In this document: in pieces, positions 1 through 7,551 of the stretch
How positions within the stretch are numbered: the first letter of the stretch is position 1
Layout of the letters: every line of letters begins with the position of its first letter
Assembly: GCF_021654775.1 (NCBI RefSeq)
Contig: NZ_AP025343.1
Location: forward strand, 4,307,501 to 4,371,500
Source of the DNA: Paenibacillus azoreducens
Lineage (GTDB): Bacteria > Bacillota > Bacilli > Paenibacillales > Paenibacillaceae
Length of the DNA stretch: 64,000 nucleotides
Reading direction: 5' to 3'
Program-made: the position numbers and the translations under genes
Notes under the pieces: model-generated
Databases searched by the model: none
The model's input: only the letters and a program-made list of their open reading frames with translations
What the model was told of the DNA's origin: nothing

Positions 1-233
1 CTTTCCAACTGCTTCGGCTTATAGACCATCCCGCCGATTAGAGCGGCAAGCTGTCTCGCTTCCTGGTCCTCCAGCGTCACCATCGAAATACTCTCATCAA
101 GATTTTCATAGGAAAAATGATACAGTTCACGTCTTCCGTCATCATGGATCACCACAACAATCCGGTCGCCACTCGCGGCGTCCATCTGATATTTCATCCC
201 GATCCCCGGTAAAAAAGACTCACGAATATCCAT
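1..233 (-). CDS. khtT: KhtT-like potassium/proton antiporter regulatory subunit, partial
   Basis: The first 77 codons of a minus-strand gene that runs off the left edge. The N-terminus reads [18 protein letters not shown] and continues with [12 protein letters not shown] and EARQLAAIGG-like residues, the arrangement I know from Bacillus KhtT/YhaT. KhtT is the cytoplasmic subunit with a TrkA-C/RCK-type domain that gates the KhtU K+(Na+)/H+ antiporter. The ATG at 231-233 is preceded by CAGGAGGC, a good ribosome binding site. The partner khtU gene would be expected further left, outside the window. Identity rests on remembered family sequence; the C-terminal TrkA-C part is not visible. Confidence 0.8.
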   Translation of the reverse strand, partial: MDIRESFLPGIGMKYQMDAASGDRIVVVIHDDGRRELYHFSYENLDESISMVTLEDQEARQLAALIGGMVYKPKQLE

Positions 234-549
234 AGAAATATTGCCTCCTGAACTTTAATTATTATATTGGGAAAATTTTCACATAACGTTCGGATCTCAT
301 AAAAACTTCAAATACCTTCTATTTTTTTGCAAATTTCGATTCCAAACGCTTCGCGGAACAATATACACACGAGCGAAACCGTCTCGCTCGATATATGCTT
401 GAAGCCGCTTCTTGGATTTTTGATAAATCATCAGTTGAATATGCGTTTTTGGGTATGAGAAATAAACCGTTCCTGAATCGGATTTTTTTCAGCATAAACA
501 CACTTGCCTGCGGTCAGCCGAAAAAGGAACCGTCAATGGGTAGGCAATA

Positions 550-903
550 TTAAACCACGTAATTCGAGGTGAACTTAATGGGCAAAAGAAATAAGTATTT
601 TTTGCGGACTAAAATGTACGGAACAAACGGCAATCGGGGTTTGGGGATTCGCAGCAGCCACAGCAGCGGAATCACGAACAGCAGCGGCAGGACCGATGCT
701 GCAATCAACAGCTTTTGGATAAAAGCAGGGGTTCTGCGTGTCAGCAGTTTGCTTTGCGAATCGATGCGGCTGTGTACCGTCTCGGTTTCGCTATTGTAGA
801 CGTGGGTAACTTCCTCTTCGAAAGAGATGGGAAAAGTGAACATTTGGACGCATCCAAGTACGACGATAAGCAGCATACGTAGTCTTTTTGTCAGTGTCGT
901 CAT
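550..903 (-). CDS. Small membrane protein of unknown function
   Basis: A 117-residue protein with an N-terminal hydrophobic segment (about residues 7-27, preceded by Lys/Arg, resembling a signal peptide or first membrane helix), a polar acidic middle with Ser/Thr and His (about 28-55), and a second long hydrophobic segment (about 63-85) rich in Leu/Ile/Pro. The tail is basic and aromatic. The ATG at 901-903 follows GAGGGAGGG, a strong ribosome binding site, which is the main reason to believe it. It stands alone between khtT and cysI. I do not recognise a family; two membrane segments with an external loop of about 35 residues is the simplest topology. Confidence 0.55.
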   Translation of the reverse strand: MTTLTKRLRMLLIVVLGCVQMFTFPISFEEEVTHVYNSETETVHSRIDSQSKLLTRRTPAFIQKLLIAASVLPLLFVIPLLWLLRIPKPRLPFVPYILVRKKYLFLLPIKFTSNYVV

Positions 904-1051
904 CCCATCCCTCCCTCTTGTGAAAAATTCATATATATTTATTTTAACATGAAAAAAGATTCCGTTTCAAATCATACCTTCTGTAAATATTATGCTTTAT
1001 GTACGGCGGCGATCACTTTCTCTTAGAAGTCGTATGTCATAAAATAACCAA

Positions 1052-1083
1052 AACCCTCCGCCATGAAACATGGTGGGAGGGTT
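1052..1083 (-). terminator. Terminator of cysJI
   Basis: AACCCTCC pairs with GGAGGGTT around a further short CATG-type stem; read on the minus strand it ends in GGGTTTTGG and a T-rich stretch, just beyond the cysI stop codon. Confidence 0.75.
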
Positions 1084-1133
1084 GTTGACGTCTTTTCATT
1101 CATTCTGGCGAGAAATAAACACCCGCGCTTGAT

Positions 1134-2858
1134 TTATGCGTGAAACTCCTGCCCGTCGCGAACCTCCCGCACATACCCTGCCCGGATCACGAAGTCTCCG
1201 AAACGCTCTCCTACTTCCCGCTCCGCCGCGTAATGCGCCAGAATCGGCCGGAGCGATTCGAGAATTTCCGCTTCGCCGATGTTTTCTTTGTACAGCTTAT
1301 TCAACCGGTTGCCCGCAAAACCGCCGCCCAAATACATGTTGTATTTCCCGGGGGCTTTGCCGATAAACGAAAGTTCCGCCAGTGCCGGCCGAGCGCAGCC
1401 GTTCGGACAGCCGGTCATACGGATGACGATCTCTTCTTCCCCGATACCTTCCGCTTCGAGAATCCGTTCAATTTGATCCAGTAAAGACGGCAAATATCGT
1501 TCGGACTCGGCCATGGCAAGACCACAGGTTGGGAGGGCGACACAAGCCATCGAATTCCGCCGCAAGCTTGAAAAATGAACGCCGTCCATTAAGCGGTATT
1601 GCTCGATCAACGCTGCGATTTTTTTCTTGCTTTGCGTAGCGATGTTGGCAATAATGAGGTTTTGATTCGGCGTTAAGCGGAAATCTCCTTTATGAACTTT
1701 GGCGATCTCACGCAGTCCCGTCATTAACGGATAATCCTCCAGATCCTTTACGCGGCCGTTTTGAATAAACAGCGTAAAATGCCATTTGGCGTTGCTGCCC
1801 TTCACCCAGCCGTACCGGTCGCCATTGTCGTCGAATCGAAACGGTCTGGCTTCCTCAAGCTTCCATCCGAGGCGTGCGGTCAGCTCATCCGTAAACCAAC
1901 CGATTCCCCGGTCGTCGATCGTGTATTTAAAACGGGCATGCTTGCGGACGGCACGGTCTCCATAATCACGCTGAATCGTAACGGTTTGTTCGGCGACATC
2001 GATCATTTGCTCCGGCGTGCAGAATCCGATCACTTTGGAGATCTGCGGATAGGTTTTGGGATCGCCATGCGTCATTCCCATGCCGCCGCCAACGGCGACA
2101 TTAAACCCCTTCAGCTGGCCATCCTCCACAATCGCAATAAACCCGAGATCCTGCGAAAAAACATCCACGTCATTGGATGGCGGAACGGCAATGCCGATTT
2201 TGAATTTCCGCGGCAGATAAACGCGTCCATAAATCGGCTCCTGTTCCTCTGTGCCCTCCACGCTGGAAATCACTTTTTCCCCATCCAGCCAAATTTCGTG
2301 GTATGCCGTCGTTTGCGGATCCAGATGACGGCTGACGCGGCAAGCCCAATCATATACCTCGGCATGGATCTCCGACTGATGCGGATTCGGGTTGCACATC
2401 ACGTTGCGGTTCACGTCGCCGCAGGCAGCAAGCGTGGTTAACAGCGCTTCATTCACTTCGCGGATCGTGTTTTTCAAATTCCACTTCAGTATGCCATGGA
2501 ACTGTATGGACTGGCGGGTGGTCAGCCGGATCGTACCGTTGCCATATTGCTGCGCGAGCCGGTCCAGCACCAGCCACTGCTCCGGTGTCATTACGCCTCC
2601 GGATGCGCGGACACGAAGCATAAACTGATATGCAGGTTCAAGCTTCTGCTTTTGTCGTTCATTGCGCAAATCGCGATCATCCTGCATGTAGCTTCCGTGA
2701 TGTTTCATCAGCCGGTTATCGTCTTCGGGAATCGAGCCGGTGATTGGGTCTGTCAAAGTTTCGCTCAAACTTCCGCGCAAATAATTGCTCCGGCGTTTGA
2801 TATCCTCTACGTCACTGTGCGGAGCGCTGTTTTTCGACATCAGATTATTTTCGGACAT
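1134..2858 (-). CDS. cysI: Sulfite reductase (NADPH) hemoprotein beta-component
   Basis: A 574-residue siroheme/[4Fe-4S] subunit that reduces sulfite to sulfide with six electrons supplied by CysJ, the last reductive step before cysteine synthesis; cytoplasmic. The ferredoxin-like halves carry [11 protein letters not shown] (about 112-122) and the related [12 protein letters not shown] region. The cluster/siroheme ligands are present as CVALPTC (C439, C445) and GCPNGC (C484, C488), the C-x5-C ... C-x3-C pattern of the family. Length matches Bacillus CysI. It follows cysJ by 39 bp in the same operon. No cysH, cysP or sat genes are adjacent, so the rest of sulfate assimilation must lie elsewhere. 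Confidence 0.95.
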   Translation of the reverse strand: MSENNLMSKNSAPHSDVEDIKRRSNYLRGSLSETLTDPITGSIPEDDNRLMKHHGSYMQDDRDLRNERQKQKLEPAYQFMLRVRASGGVMTPEQWLVLDRLAQQYGNGTIRLTTRQSIQFHGILKWNLKNTIREVNEALLTTLAACGDVNRNVMCNPNPHQSEIHAEVYDWACRVSRHLDPQTTAYHEIWLDGEKVISSVEGTEEQEPIYGRVYLPRKFKIGIAVPPSNDVDVFSQDLGFIAIVEDGQLKGFNVAVGGGMGMTHGDPKTYPQISKVIGFCTPEQMIDVAEQTVTIQRDYGDRAVRKHARFKYTIDDRGIGWFTDELTARLGWKLEEARPFRFDDNGDRYGWVKGSNAKWHFTLFIQNGRVKDLEDYPLMTGLREIAKVHKGDFRLTPNQNLIIANIATQSKKKIAALIEQYRLMDGVHFSSLRRNSMACVALPTCGLAMAESERYLPSLLDQIERILEAEGIGEEEIVIRMTGCPNGCARPALAELSFIGKAPGKYNMYLGGGFAGNRLNKLYKENIGEAEILESLRPILAHYAAEREVGERFGDFVIRAGYVREVRDGQEFHA

Positions 2859-2897
2859 TTCGCATTTCTCCTCTCGTCATCCAAGGATTCCGCCTGA

Positions 2898-4727
2898 TTA
2901 ATAAACATCCCGCTGATAACGTTTCTCCTGCTGCATCCGCTGCAGATACTCCGCGGCATCTTCCGGACTTAGTCCGCCTTCTTGTTCAAGAATGGCCGCA
3001 AGCGTGGCATGAACGTCATGAGCCATTTTTTTCTCATCCCCGCAAACATAGACGCAAGCGCCTTCCTGCAGCCACACGTATAGCTCCCGCTTTTTTTCAA
3101 GCATCCGGTGCTGCACGTAGATCTTTTTATCCGTATCCCTTGAGAATGCCACATCCATACGGGTCAGGACACCGTCTTTAAGCCAGCGCTGCCAATCGGT
3201 CTGGTACAGAAAATCCGTGGTGAAATGCTGATCGCCGTAAAAAAGCCAGGTTTTCCCTCCGGCCCCGCTTTCCTCGCGGTCGCTCAAAAAGGCTCGGAAC
3301 GGCGCGACGCCCGTGCCCGGTCCGATCATGATGATAGGGGTTTCCGGATTTTCCGGAAGCTTGAAATTCGGATTATGCTGAATATAGACAGGCAAGGTAG
3401 CACCCGACCGCAGCCTCTCCGCAAGCTGAACCGAACATACGCCGAAGCGGTCCCGCCCATAAGATTCATATTGCACTTTACGTATCGTGACATGAACCTC
3501 ATCCGGATAACCTTTTGAACTGCTCGCGATGGAATAAAGCCGCGCGGGAAGCTTGCGCAGAATCCCCGCAAAACTTTGCGCCGGTGTCCCCTTGAATTGG
3601 TAGTCCTGAACCAGGTCGAGAAGATCCCGGCCTTCCAGGTAAGCTTTAAGCTCCTGCTCATGCCCGGCCTGGACAAGTTCCTGCAGCCGCTCATCGGAAG
3701 ACAGCCCGGCTGCTAGTGCCAGCAGCGGTTTGGTCAATACCGTGATCTCATAATGCCGCAAAAGCGCATCGCGCAGCGCCATTTTTTCACCCTTCTTATT
3801 AATCGAAATGGCTTCTTCCGGGTTCCATTCCATAAATCCAATGAGTTCATCTACTAGCTGCGGATGGTTTTCAGGGTAGATACCCAGGCTGTCGCCTGGT
3901 TCGTATTCAAGGCCGGAGCCTTCAAGAGATAATTCAATATGACGGGTTTCGCGGTCCGAACCACGCCCGTTGAGATTGATGTTTTCGAGGATTTCAGCGT
4001 GGAAAGGGTTGGTTCTTGAAAATTCATGATCGGTTTCGTTGGCCGCGGTGGCCCCAATACTCGGAGAAGATGGAGCTGATTGAGATCCTTCTTCGCGAAA
4101 TGCCCGCAAAACCTCAGTGATCCATTCGCCCGCCGGTTCATCAATATCCACGTCGCAGTCCACGCGAGGTACAAGTCTTTTGCCGCCCAGCTCTTCCAGG
4201 CGCTTATCGAAATCCTTGCCGGTTTGACAAAAGAATTCGTATGACGTGTCGCCAAGCGCAAGCACGGAGTAGGATAACCCCTCCAAACGCGGAGCCCGCT
4301 TGCTGTGGAGAAATTCATAGAAGGAAATCGCATTGTCAGGCGGATCGCCTTCGCCATGCGTGCTGACAAGTATCAGAAGATTCTCGATTTTCTTCAGATG
4401 GTTTGGTTTAAAATCGCTCATGGATGAAACCGTGACCTGCCCCCCTTGCTCCGCCAGCTTCTTGGACAATTTCCGGGCGAGTCCGCTGCAATTGCCTGTC
4501 TGCGAACCAAATAATATCGTGATTTCACGGGCTGCCGTCGAAGCCGGAGCCGGAGCTGCCGCATCTGTATTCGGCTGCGCCGGAAGAACGGCGCCTGCCT
4601 GGGCATGCAGCGCGGTTAAATAACCGCTGAGCCAGCTGGCCTGAACTCCGCTGAGTGTCGGAAGCAAACGATTCAGCAGGTCCGCTTGCTCTTGATTAAA
4701 AGGGCTGTTTGATACCTGAAGCTCCAA
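2898..4727 (-). CDS. cysJ: Sulfite reductase (NADPH) flavoprotein alpha-component
   Basis: A 609-residue diflavin reductase passing electrons from NADPH through FAD and FMN to CysI. Visible in order: a short N-terminal region ending SGYLTAL, a flavodoxin/FMN domain beginning ILFGSQTGNCSGLARKL (about residues 70-85) with STHGEGDPPDNA, an FAD-binding ferredoxin-reductase-like domain with RLYSIASSS, and an NADPH-binding C-terminus with GPGTGVAPFRAFL and YVCGD. I place the start at a TTG (4725-4727) because GAGGTGG lies six bases before it and the N-terminus then matches Bacillus CysJ; an in-frame upstream ATG at 4781 lies in the promoter-proximal leader and lacks a site. First gene of cysJI. Confidence 0.93.
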   Translation of the reverse strand: MELQVSNSPFNQEQADLLNRLLPTLSGVQASWLSGYLTALHAQAGAVLPAQPNTDAAAPAPASTAAREITILFGSQTGNCSGLARKLSKKLAEQGGQVTVSSMSDFKPNHLKKIENLLILVSTHGEGDPPDNAISFYEFLHSKRAPRLEGLSYSVLALGDTSYEFFCQTGKDFDKRLEELGGKRLVPRVDCDVDIDEPAGEWITEVLRAFREEGSQSAPSSPSIGATAANETDHEFSRTNPFHAEILENINLNGRGSDRETRHIELSLEGSGLEYEPGDSLGIYPENHPQLVDELIGFMEWNPEEAISINKKGEKMALRDALLRHYEITVLTKPLLALAAGLSSDERLQELVQAGHEQELKAYLEGRDLLDLVQDYQFKGTPAQSFAGILRKLPARLYSIASSSKGYPDEVHVTIRKVQYESYGRDRFGVCSVQLAERLRSGATLPVYIQHNPNFKLPENPETPIIMIGPGTGVAPFRAFLSDREESGAGGKTWLFYGDQHFTTDFLYQTDWQRWLKDGVLTRMDVAFSRDTDKKIYVQHRMLEKKRELYVWLQEGACVYVCGDEKKMAHDVHATLAAILEQEGGLSPEDAAEYLQRMQQEKRYQRDVY

Positions 4728-4802
4728 TCCTATCCACCTCACGTCATTATGCTTTTTTCTTCTAATTCCGACTAAATACATCCACTTTATTATACTTTCT
4801 TG

Positions 4803-4831
4803 AATCTATCACAGCATTGGCATGAGGTCAA
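4803..4831 (-). promoter_or_regulatory. Probable sigma-A promoter of cysJI
   Basis: On the minus strand TTGACC (4826-4831), 17-bp spacer, TAGATT (4803-4808). A transcript would start near 4796, giving a leader of about 70 nt. The leader contains TAGTCGGAATTAG, an AT-rich element that could be a CymR-type cysteine-metabolism operator; that is a guess from general resemblance. Confidence 0.55.
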
Positions 4832-5010
4832 CGGAGAATTTTCAGTATTTTTCCAAAAATTCAGGGGTATGGAACATGCAGACGCCACAAAACCCTGGGT
4901 TGATTCGGCATCAGCTATGACTCCCGGCTTCAGGGGACTTGTCCTTCCTGTCAGATGGAACTCTTACAATATGGAATATGGCTGGATGAAAATACGGCTG
5001 GTGTCTGTAA

Positions 5011-5108
5011 ACAAAAAAAGCCGCTCCCAAAGGAGCGGCTGTACCATTCAGAACAAATGTTCGTTTTATGCGTCATCGAAATTAGATCGAGCTATATTCG
5101 GCTTTCAT
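5011..5108 (-). ncRNA. Candidate short independent transcript upstream of cysJI
   Basis: A minus-strand promoter (see 5115-5143) is followed within about 70 nt by a textbook intrinsic terminator: AGCCGCTCC-TTTG-GGAGCGGCT then seven T. Nothing longer than a short peptide fits between them. Because cysJI has its own promoter at 4803-4831, this looks like a separate ~100-nt RNA rather than its leader, although read-through into cysJ would make it an attenuator. A short open frame beginning ATGACGCATAAAACG overlaps the hairpin but has no ribosome binding site. No known RNA family recognised. Confidence 0.35.
5012..5040 (-). terminator. Intrinsic terminator upstream of cysJI
   Basis: AGCCGCTCC/GGAGCGGCT perfect stem with a 4-nt loop and a T-run on the minus strand; it ends the candidate short RNA or acts as an attenuator. 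Confidence 0.75.
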
Positions 5109-5114
5109 ATTATT

Positions 5115-5143
5115 AGTATAAATCAAAAAAAATTATAAGTCTA
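5115..5143 (-). promoter_or_regulatory. Promoter for the short transcript
   Basis: Minus strand TAGACT (5138-5143), 17-bp AT-rich spacer, TATACT (5115-5120). Confidence 0.45.
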
Positions 5144-5249
5144 TATTTTCCCCGGGAATTATTTTAAAGTTTGAAATACCCGGCCGGGATCCGCTCTGCA
5201 GCTGCTTGTTCTGTCACGCTGCAAAGCATCTAAAGGAGAGAGAAAACCT

Positions 5250-6482
5250 GTGAAATTACGATTATGGGACACCAATTTAAAAGTCAGGTTAATTGGCGAA
5301 GCGCTGTTCAATATGCTGTATTGGATGTATTTCCCTTTTATAACCGTTTATTTCGGATCATCGTTCGGCAACCAAATTGCCGGCATTCTCATGACGGCCC
5401 CGCCGATTTTCAGCATTATAGGCAGCCTGGTCGGAGGAGCTTTGGCAGATCGTCTGGGGCGCCGTCCCGTCATGCTGCTTGGAGCCTCGATTCAAACGCT
5501 CATGTTTGCCTTATTTGCACTGTCGCCTTCGCGTTGGATCGATTACGCCGCATTTATCGGCATCGGGATTGGAGGGGCCATATATCGACCCGCCAGTTCC
5601 GCCATGGTCGCCGATCTGGTTTCGCCCCAAGACCTCCGTCAGGTCTTCGCCACATTCACGACTGCCAACAATATCGGCGCGGTGCTGGGACCGGCTTTCG
5701 GGGCCGTTTTCTTTTTTCATTACCGGCAAGAGCTGCTATGGAGCTGCGCATTTGTACTGCTGCTTTATTTTATCGCGATCTATTTTATCGTTCACGAAAC
5801 AGTGCCGCAATTGGAAAAGCACAAGGACCTTTCGGTTTCGATACCACGCATGCTTAAGGAACAATGGAAAGGATACGGCATTATTTTCCGGGATAAAGTG
5901 TTTCTAGTTTACATATTGGCAGGTATCTTTGCGCTTGTCACCATCCTGCAGCTGGATCTTTATTTCGCGGTTTACGTGACCAATTATGTCCCCGCCCAGA
6001 CGCTTTTCAGTTGGCATGACTATGAGTTGGTCCTGTCCAGTAAAGATATCTTTGGCTGGTTATTGGGATTGAACGGATTACTATTCGTCCTGTTTGTCTT
6101 TCCGGTCACGAAATGGTTCCGGAATTGGAAAGAACGGAATGTGTTTATCCTGTCCTCGCTGCTCGCCGGTGCAGGTACATTCGCCTTGGGGCTGAATACA
6201 AATATATGGTTTTTGTTTTTCGTTACCATTATCTTTACCTTTGGCGAAATCGTGAGGTCTCCGGTGACACAAAGCTTCATTAGCCGCTATGCGCCGGAGC
6301 ATGCCAGAGGACAGTATATGGGCGCCAACAATTTGCAGTTTACGGTCAGCAGGTTTTTGGCCCCGGTGACTGTTTTCATGTCCGCTTGGTTGCCGCCCAT
6401 GGGCGTATTCAGCATGATTCTCGTTTTTGCGTTCATTAGTATCCTGCTGTATATCCAGCTGTATCGAATCCACCAGGAATGA
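5250..6482 (+). CDS. MFS transporter (drug/metabolite exporter type)
   Basis: A 410-residue major facilitator with about 12 predicted membrane helices. The cytoplasmic loop between helices 2 and 3 carries GALADRLGRRPVM, the family's motif A, and GPAFGAVF resembles the antiporter motif C in helix 5. A long central loop (about 180-215 and again 245-260) separates the halves. The GTG start at 5250 follows AAAGGAGAG. It is monocistronic and divergent from cysJI. The family (YfmI/MdtH-like) exports small hydrophobic compounds by proton antiport; the substrate cannot be read from sequence. Confidence 0.85.
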   Translation: MKLRLWDTNLKVRLIGEALFNMLYWMYFPFITVYFGSSFGNQIAGILMTAPPIFSIIGSLVGGALADRLGRRPVMLLGASIQTLMFALFALSPSRWIDYAAFIGIGIGGAIYRPASSAMVADLVSPQDLRQVFATFTTANNIGAVLGPAFGAVFFFHYRQELLWSCAFVLLLYFIAIYFIVHETVPQLEKHKDLSVSIPRMLKEQWKGYGIIFRDKVFLVYILAGIFALVTILQLDLYFAVYVTNYVPAQTLFSWHDYELVLSSKDIFGWLLGLNGLLFVLFVFPVTKWFRNWKERNVFILSSLLAGAGTFALGLNTNIWFLFFVTIIFTFGEIVRSPVTQSFISRYAPEHARGQYMGANNLQFTVSRFLAPVTVFMSAWLPPMGVFSMILVFAFISILLYIQLYRIHQE

Positions 6483-6552
6483 AAAGAAAAATCCGAATGG
6501 CAGAATAAAACTGATATATGATATTAGCCATGAAATCCTAAGCCGCTTCATC

Positions 6553-6597
6553 CGACCGCCGTCATGCAGCGAAGCACCGCGCGCTGGGAGCTGCGGA
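6553..6597. repeat. Degenerate copy of a GC-rich hairpin repeat
   Basis: CCGTCATGCAGCGAAGCACC then GCGCGCTGGGAGCTGCG closely matches 43165-43217, where the same core forms a perfect 13-bp hairpin. Here the right arm is truncated. The rest of 6483-7179 holds this repeat, the short-motif cluster at 6783-6976 and no gene I can support. Confidence 0.6.
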
Positions 6598-6782
6598 TAC
6601 CCGCTTTGCTTTCAACCAGAAAGTGTAAAGATTCGCAAAGACAGGCATATGGAAGCATGCAGCCCGGGATGATTATATATGGTGGTCCGGGGATCAAAGT
6701 TACTTTTTACACCTCTCCAAGATTGTTTGGGTGTGCAGAAGCGCCTTTAAGCCCGCTTTAAGCTGTTCTCAGTCGCAAAAGG

Positions 6783-6976
6783 TTGCGAAAGTGCATCTAT
6801 TCCCAGCATTTTAGGGCGCGGATAGATAAATTATTGCAATTGTGCATCCTTTCCAAGACAAATTCACTGACTAGTCTCTCACCGCTATAAAAGCCTGCAG
6901 ATTTGCAACCTTTCTCATTTGGAGCACTGAATTTACAGGGAAAAGATGCACTTTTGATGTTTTTGTGGTGAAACTG
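6783..6976. repeat. Cluster of GTGCATC-type short repeats, forward then inverted
   Basis: Forward copies at about 6783 (GAAAGTGCATCTATTCCC) and 6835 (CAATTGTGCATCCTTTCC), a weaker one near 6903 (TTTGCAACCTTTCTC), then inverted copies near 6934 (CAGGGAAAAGATGCACTTTT) and 6968 (GTGAAACTGCATG). The same layout recurs at 40651-40825. Confidence 0.6.
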
Positions 6977-7179
6977 CATGATGGAGTGGAACTTTGAAAT
7001 CTTGTACTACCGGTGCCAAGCTGGTGCCAAAATGAACTGCAACGTTGGATGAAGTGTCATATCTTAAGCTAGAAGCAAGGATATCTTATGCCTGTATAAT
7101 ATTGCATTTTCTGAAAATAATAAAAACATTCGAATAAACAGATCACAATGCATATTGCATATACAGGAGGAACCAACCT

Positions 7180-7356
7180 ATGACAAGCCAAAATCAAGAT
7201 CATGCCCAAGATGAAGCGAAACTCAGGAATAAATTGGATCCTTCCGGCGATTCTTTGCAGGAAAAAGAGAAGATGGAGCAAGGCGTCGATATCGAGCCGG
7301 AGGCCGATGAATGGGTCGCCAAGCCGGCAGCATTTACCGATACGGACAATGAATAA
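7180..7356 (+). CDS. Small hydrophilic acidic protein, 58 aa, unknown function
   Basis: A 58-codon frame beginning MTSQNQDHAQDEAKLRN and ending FTDTDNE, with a perfect AGGAGG (7165-7170) nine bases before its ATG. It is very polar, rich in Asp/Glu/Gln/Lys, has a short heptad-like EKEKMEQGV stretch, and lacks Cys and membrane segments. Small soluble proteins of this type are common in Bacillales and some are spore or general-stress proteins, but I cannot assign a family. The strong ribosome binding site and a terminator at 7461-7493 support expression. It is followed directly by a palindromic repeat (7373-7430). Confidence 0.7.
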   Translation: MTSQNQDHAQDEAKLRNKLDPSGDSLQEKEKMEQGVDIEPEADEWVAKPAAFTDTDNE

Positions 7357-7372
7357 TTGACGGGTTAAATAA

Positions 7373-7430
7373 CCCCACAAAGTGACGTGTGGCCTTCGAA
7401 GCTTATTCCGATTACTTTGCGGGGACCCCG
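7373..7430. repeat. 57-bp palindromic dispersed repeat, copy 1
   Basis: CCCCACAAAGTGACG ... ATTACTTTGCGGGG, arms of an imperfect inverted repeat with TTCGAA near the centre. Nearly identical to 22667-22724 and more loosely to 21435-21490. Confidence 0.8.
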
Positions 7431-7460
7431 GAAATTATACTTTCTGATATGTTTAAATGA

Positions 7461-7493
7461 AAATCCGCGCAGCGTCGTTGCTGGGCGGATTTT
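7461..7493. terminator. Bidirectional terminator
   Basis: AAATCCGC(G)CAGC / GCTG(G)GCGGATTTTT. It can end the 58-aa gene on the plus strand and the beta-helix gene on the minus strand. Confidence 0.75.
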
Positions 7494-7551
7494 TCGTTTA
7501 TGAACATCGAATTAAATATAGCTTGATCTCAAGCCGCCAGAAACAAATGGA

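Noticed and set aside
319..501. 60-codon minus-strand frame with GTG start
   Set aside because: Weak ribosome binding site, no recognisable domain; nothing supports it beyond being open. Region 234-549 otherwise shows no feature.
4800..5138. 112-codon plus-strand frame upstream of the MFS gene
   Set aside because: It runs antisense through the cysJI promoter and the intrinsic terminator; no ribosome binding site.
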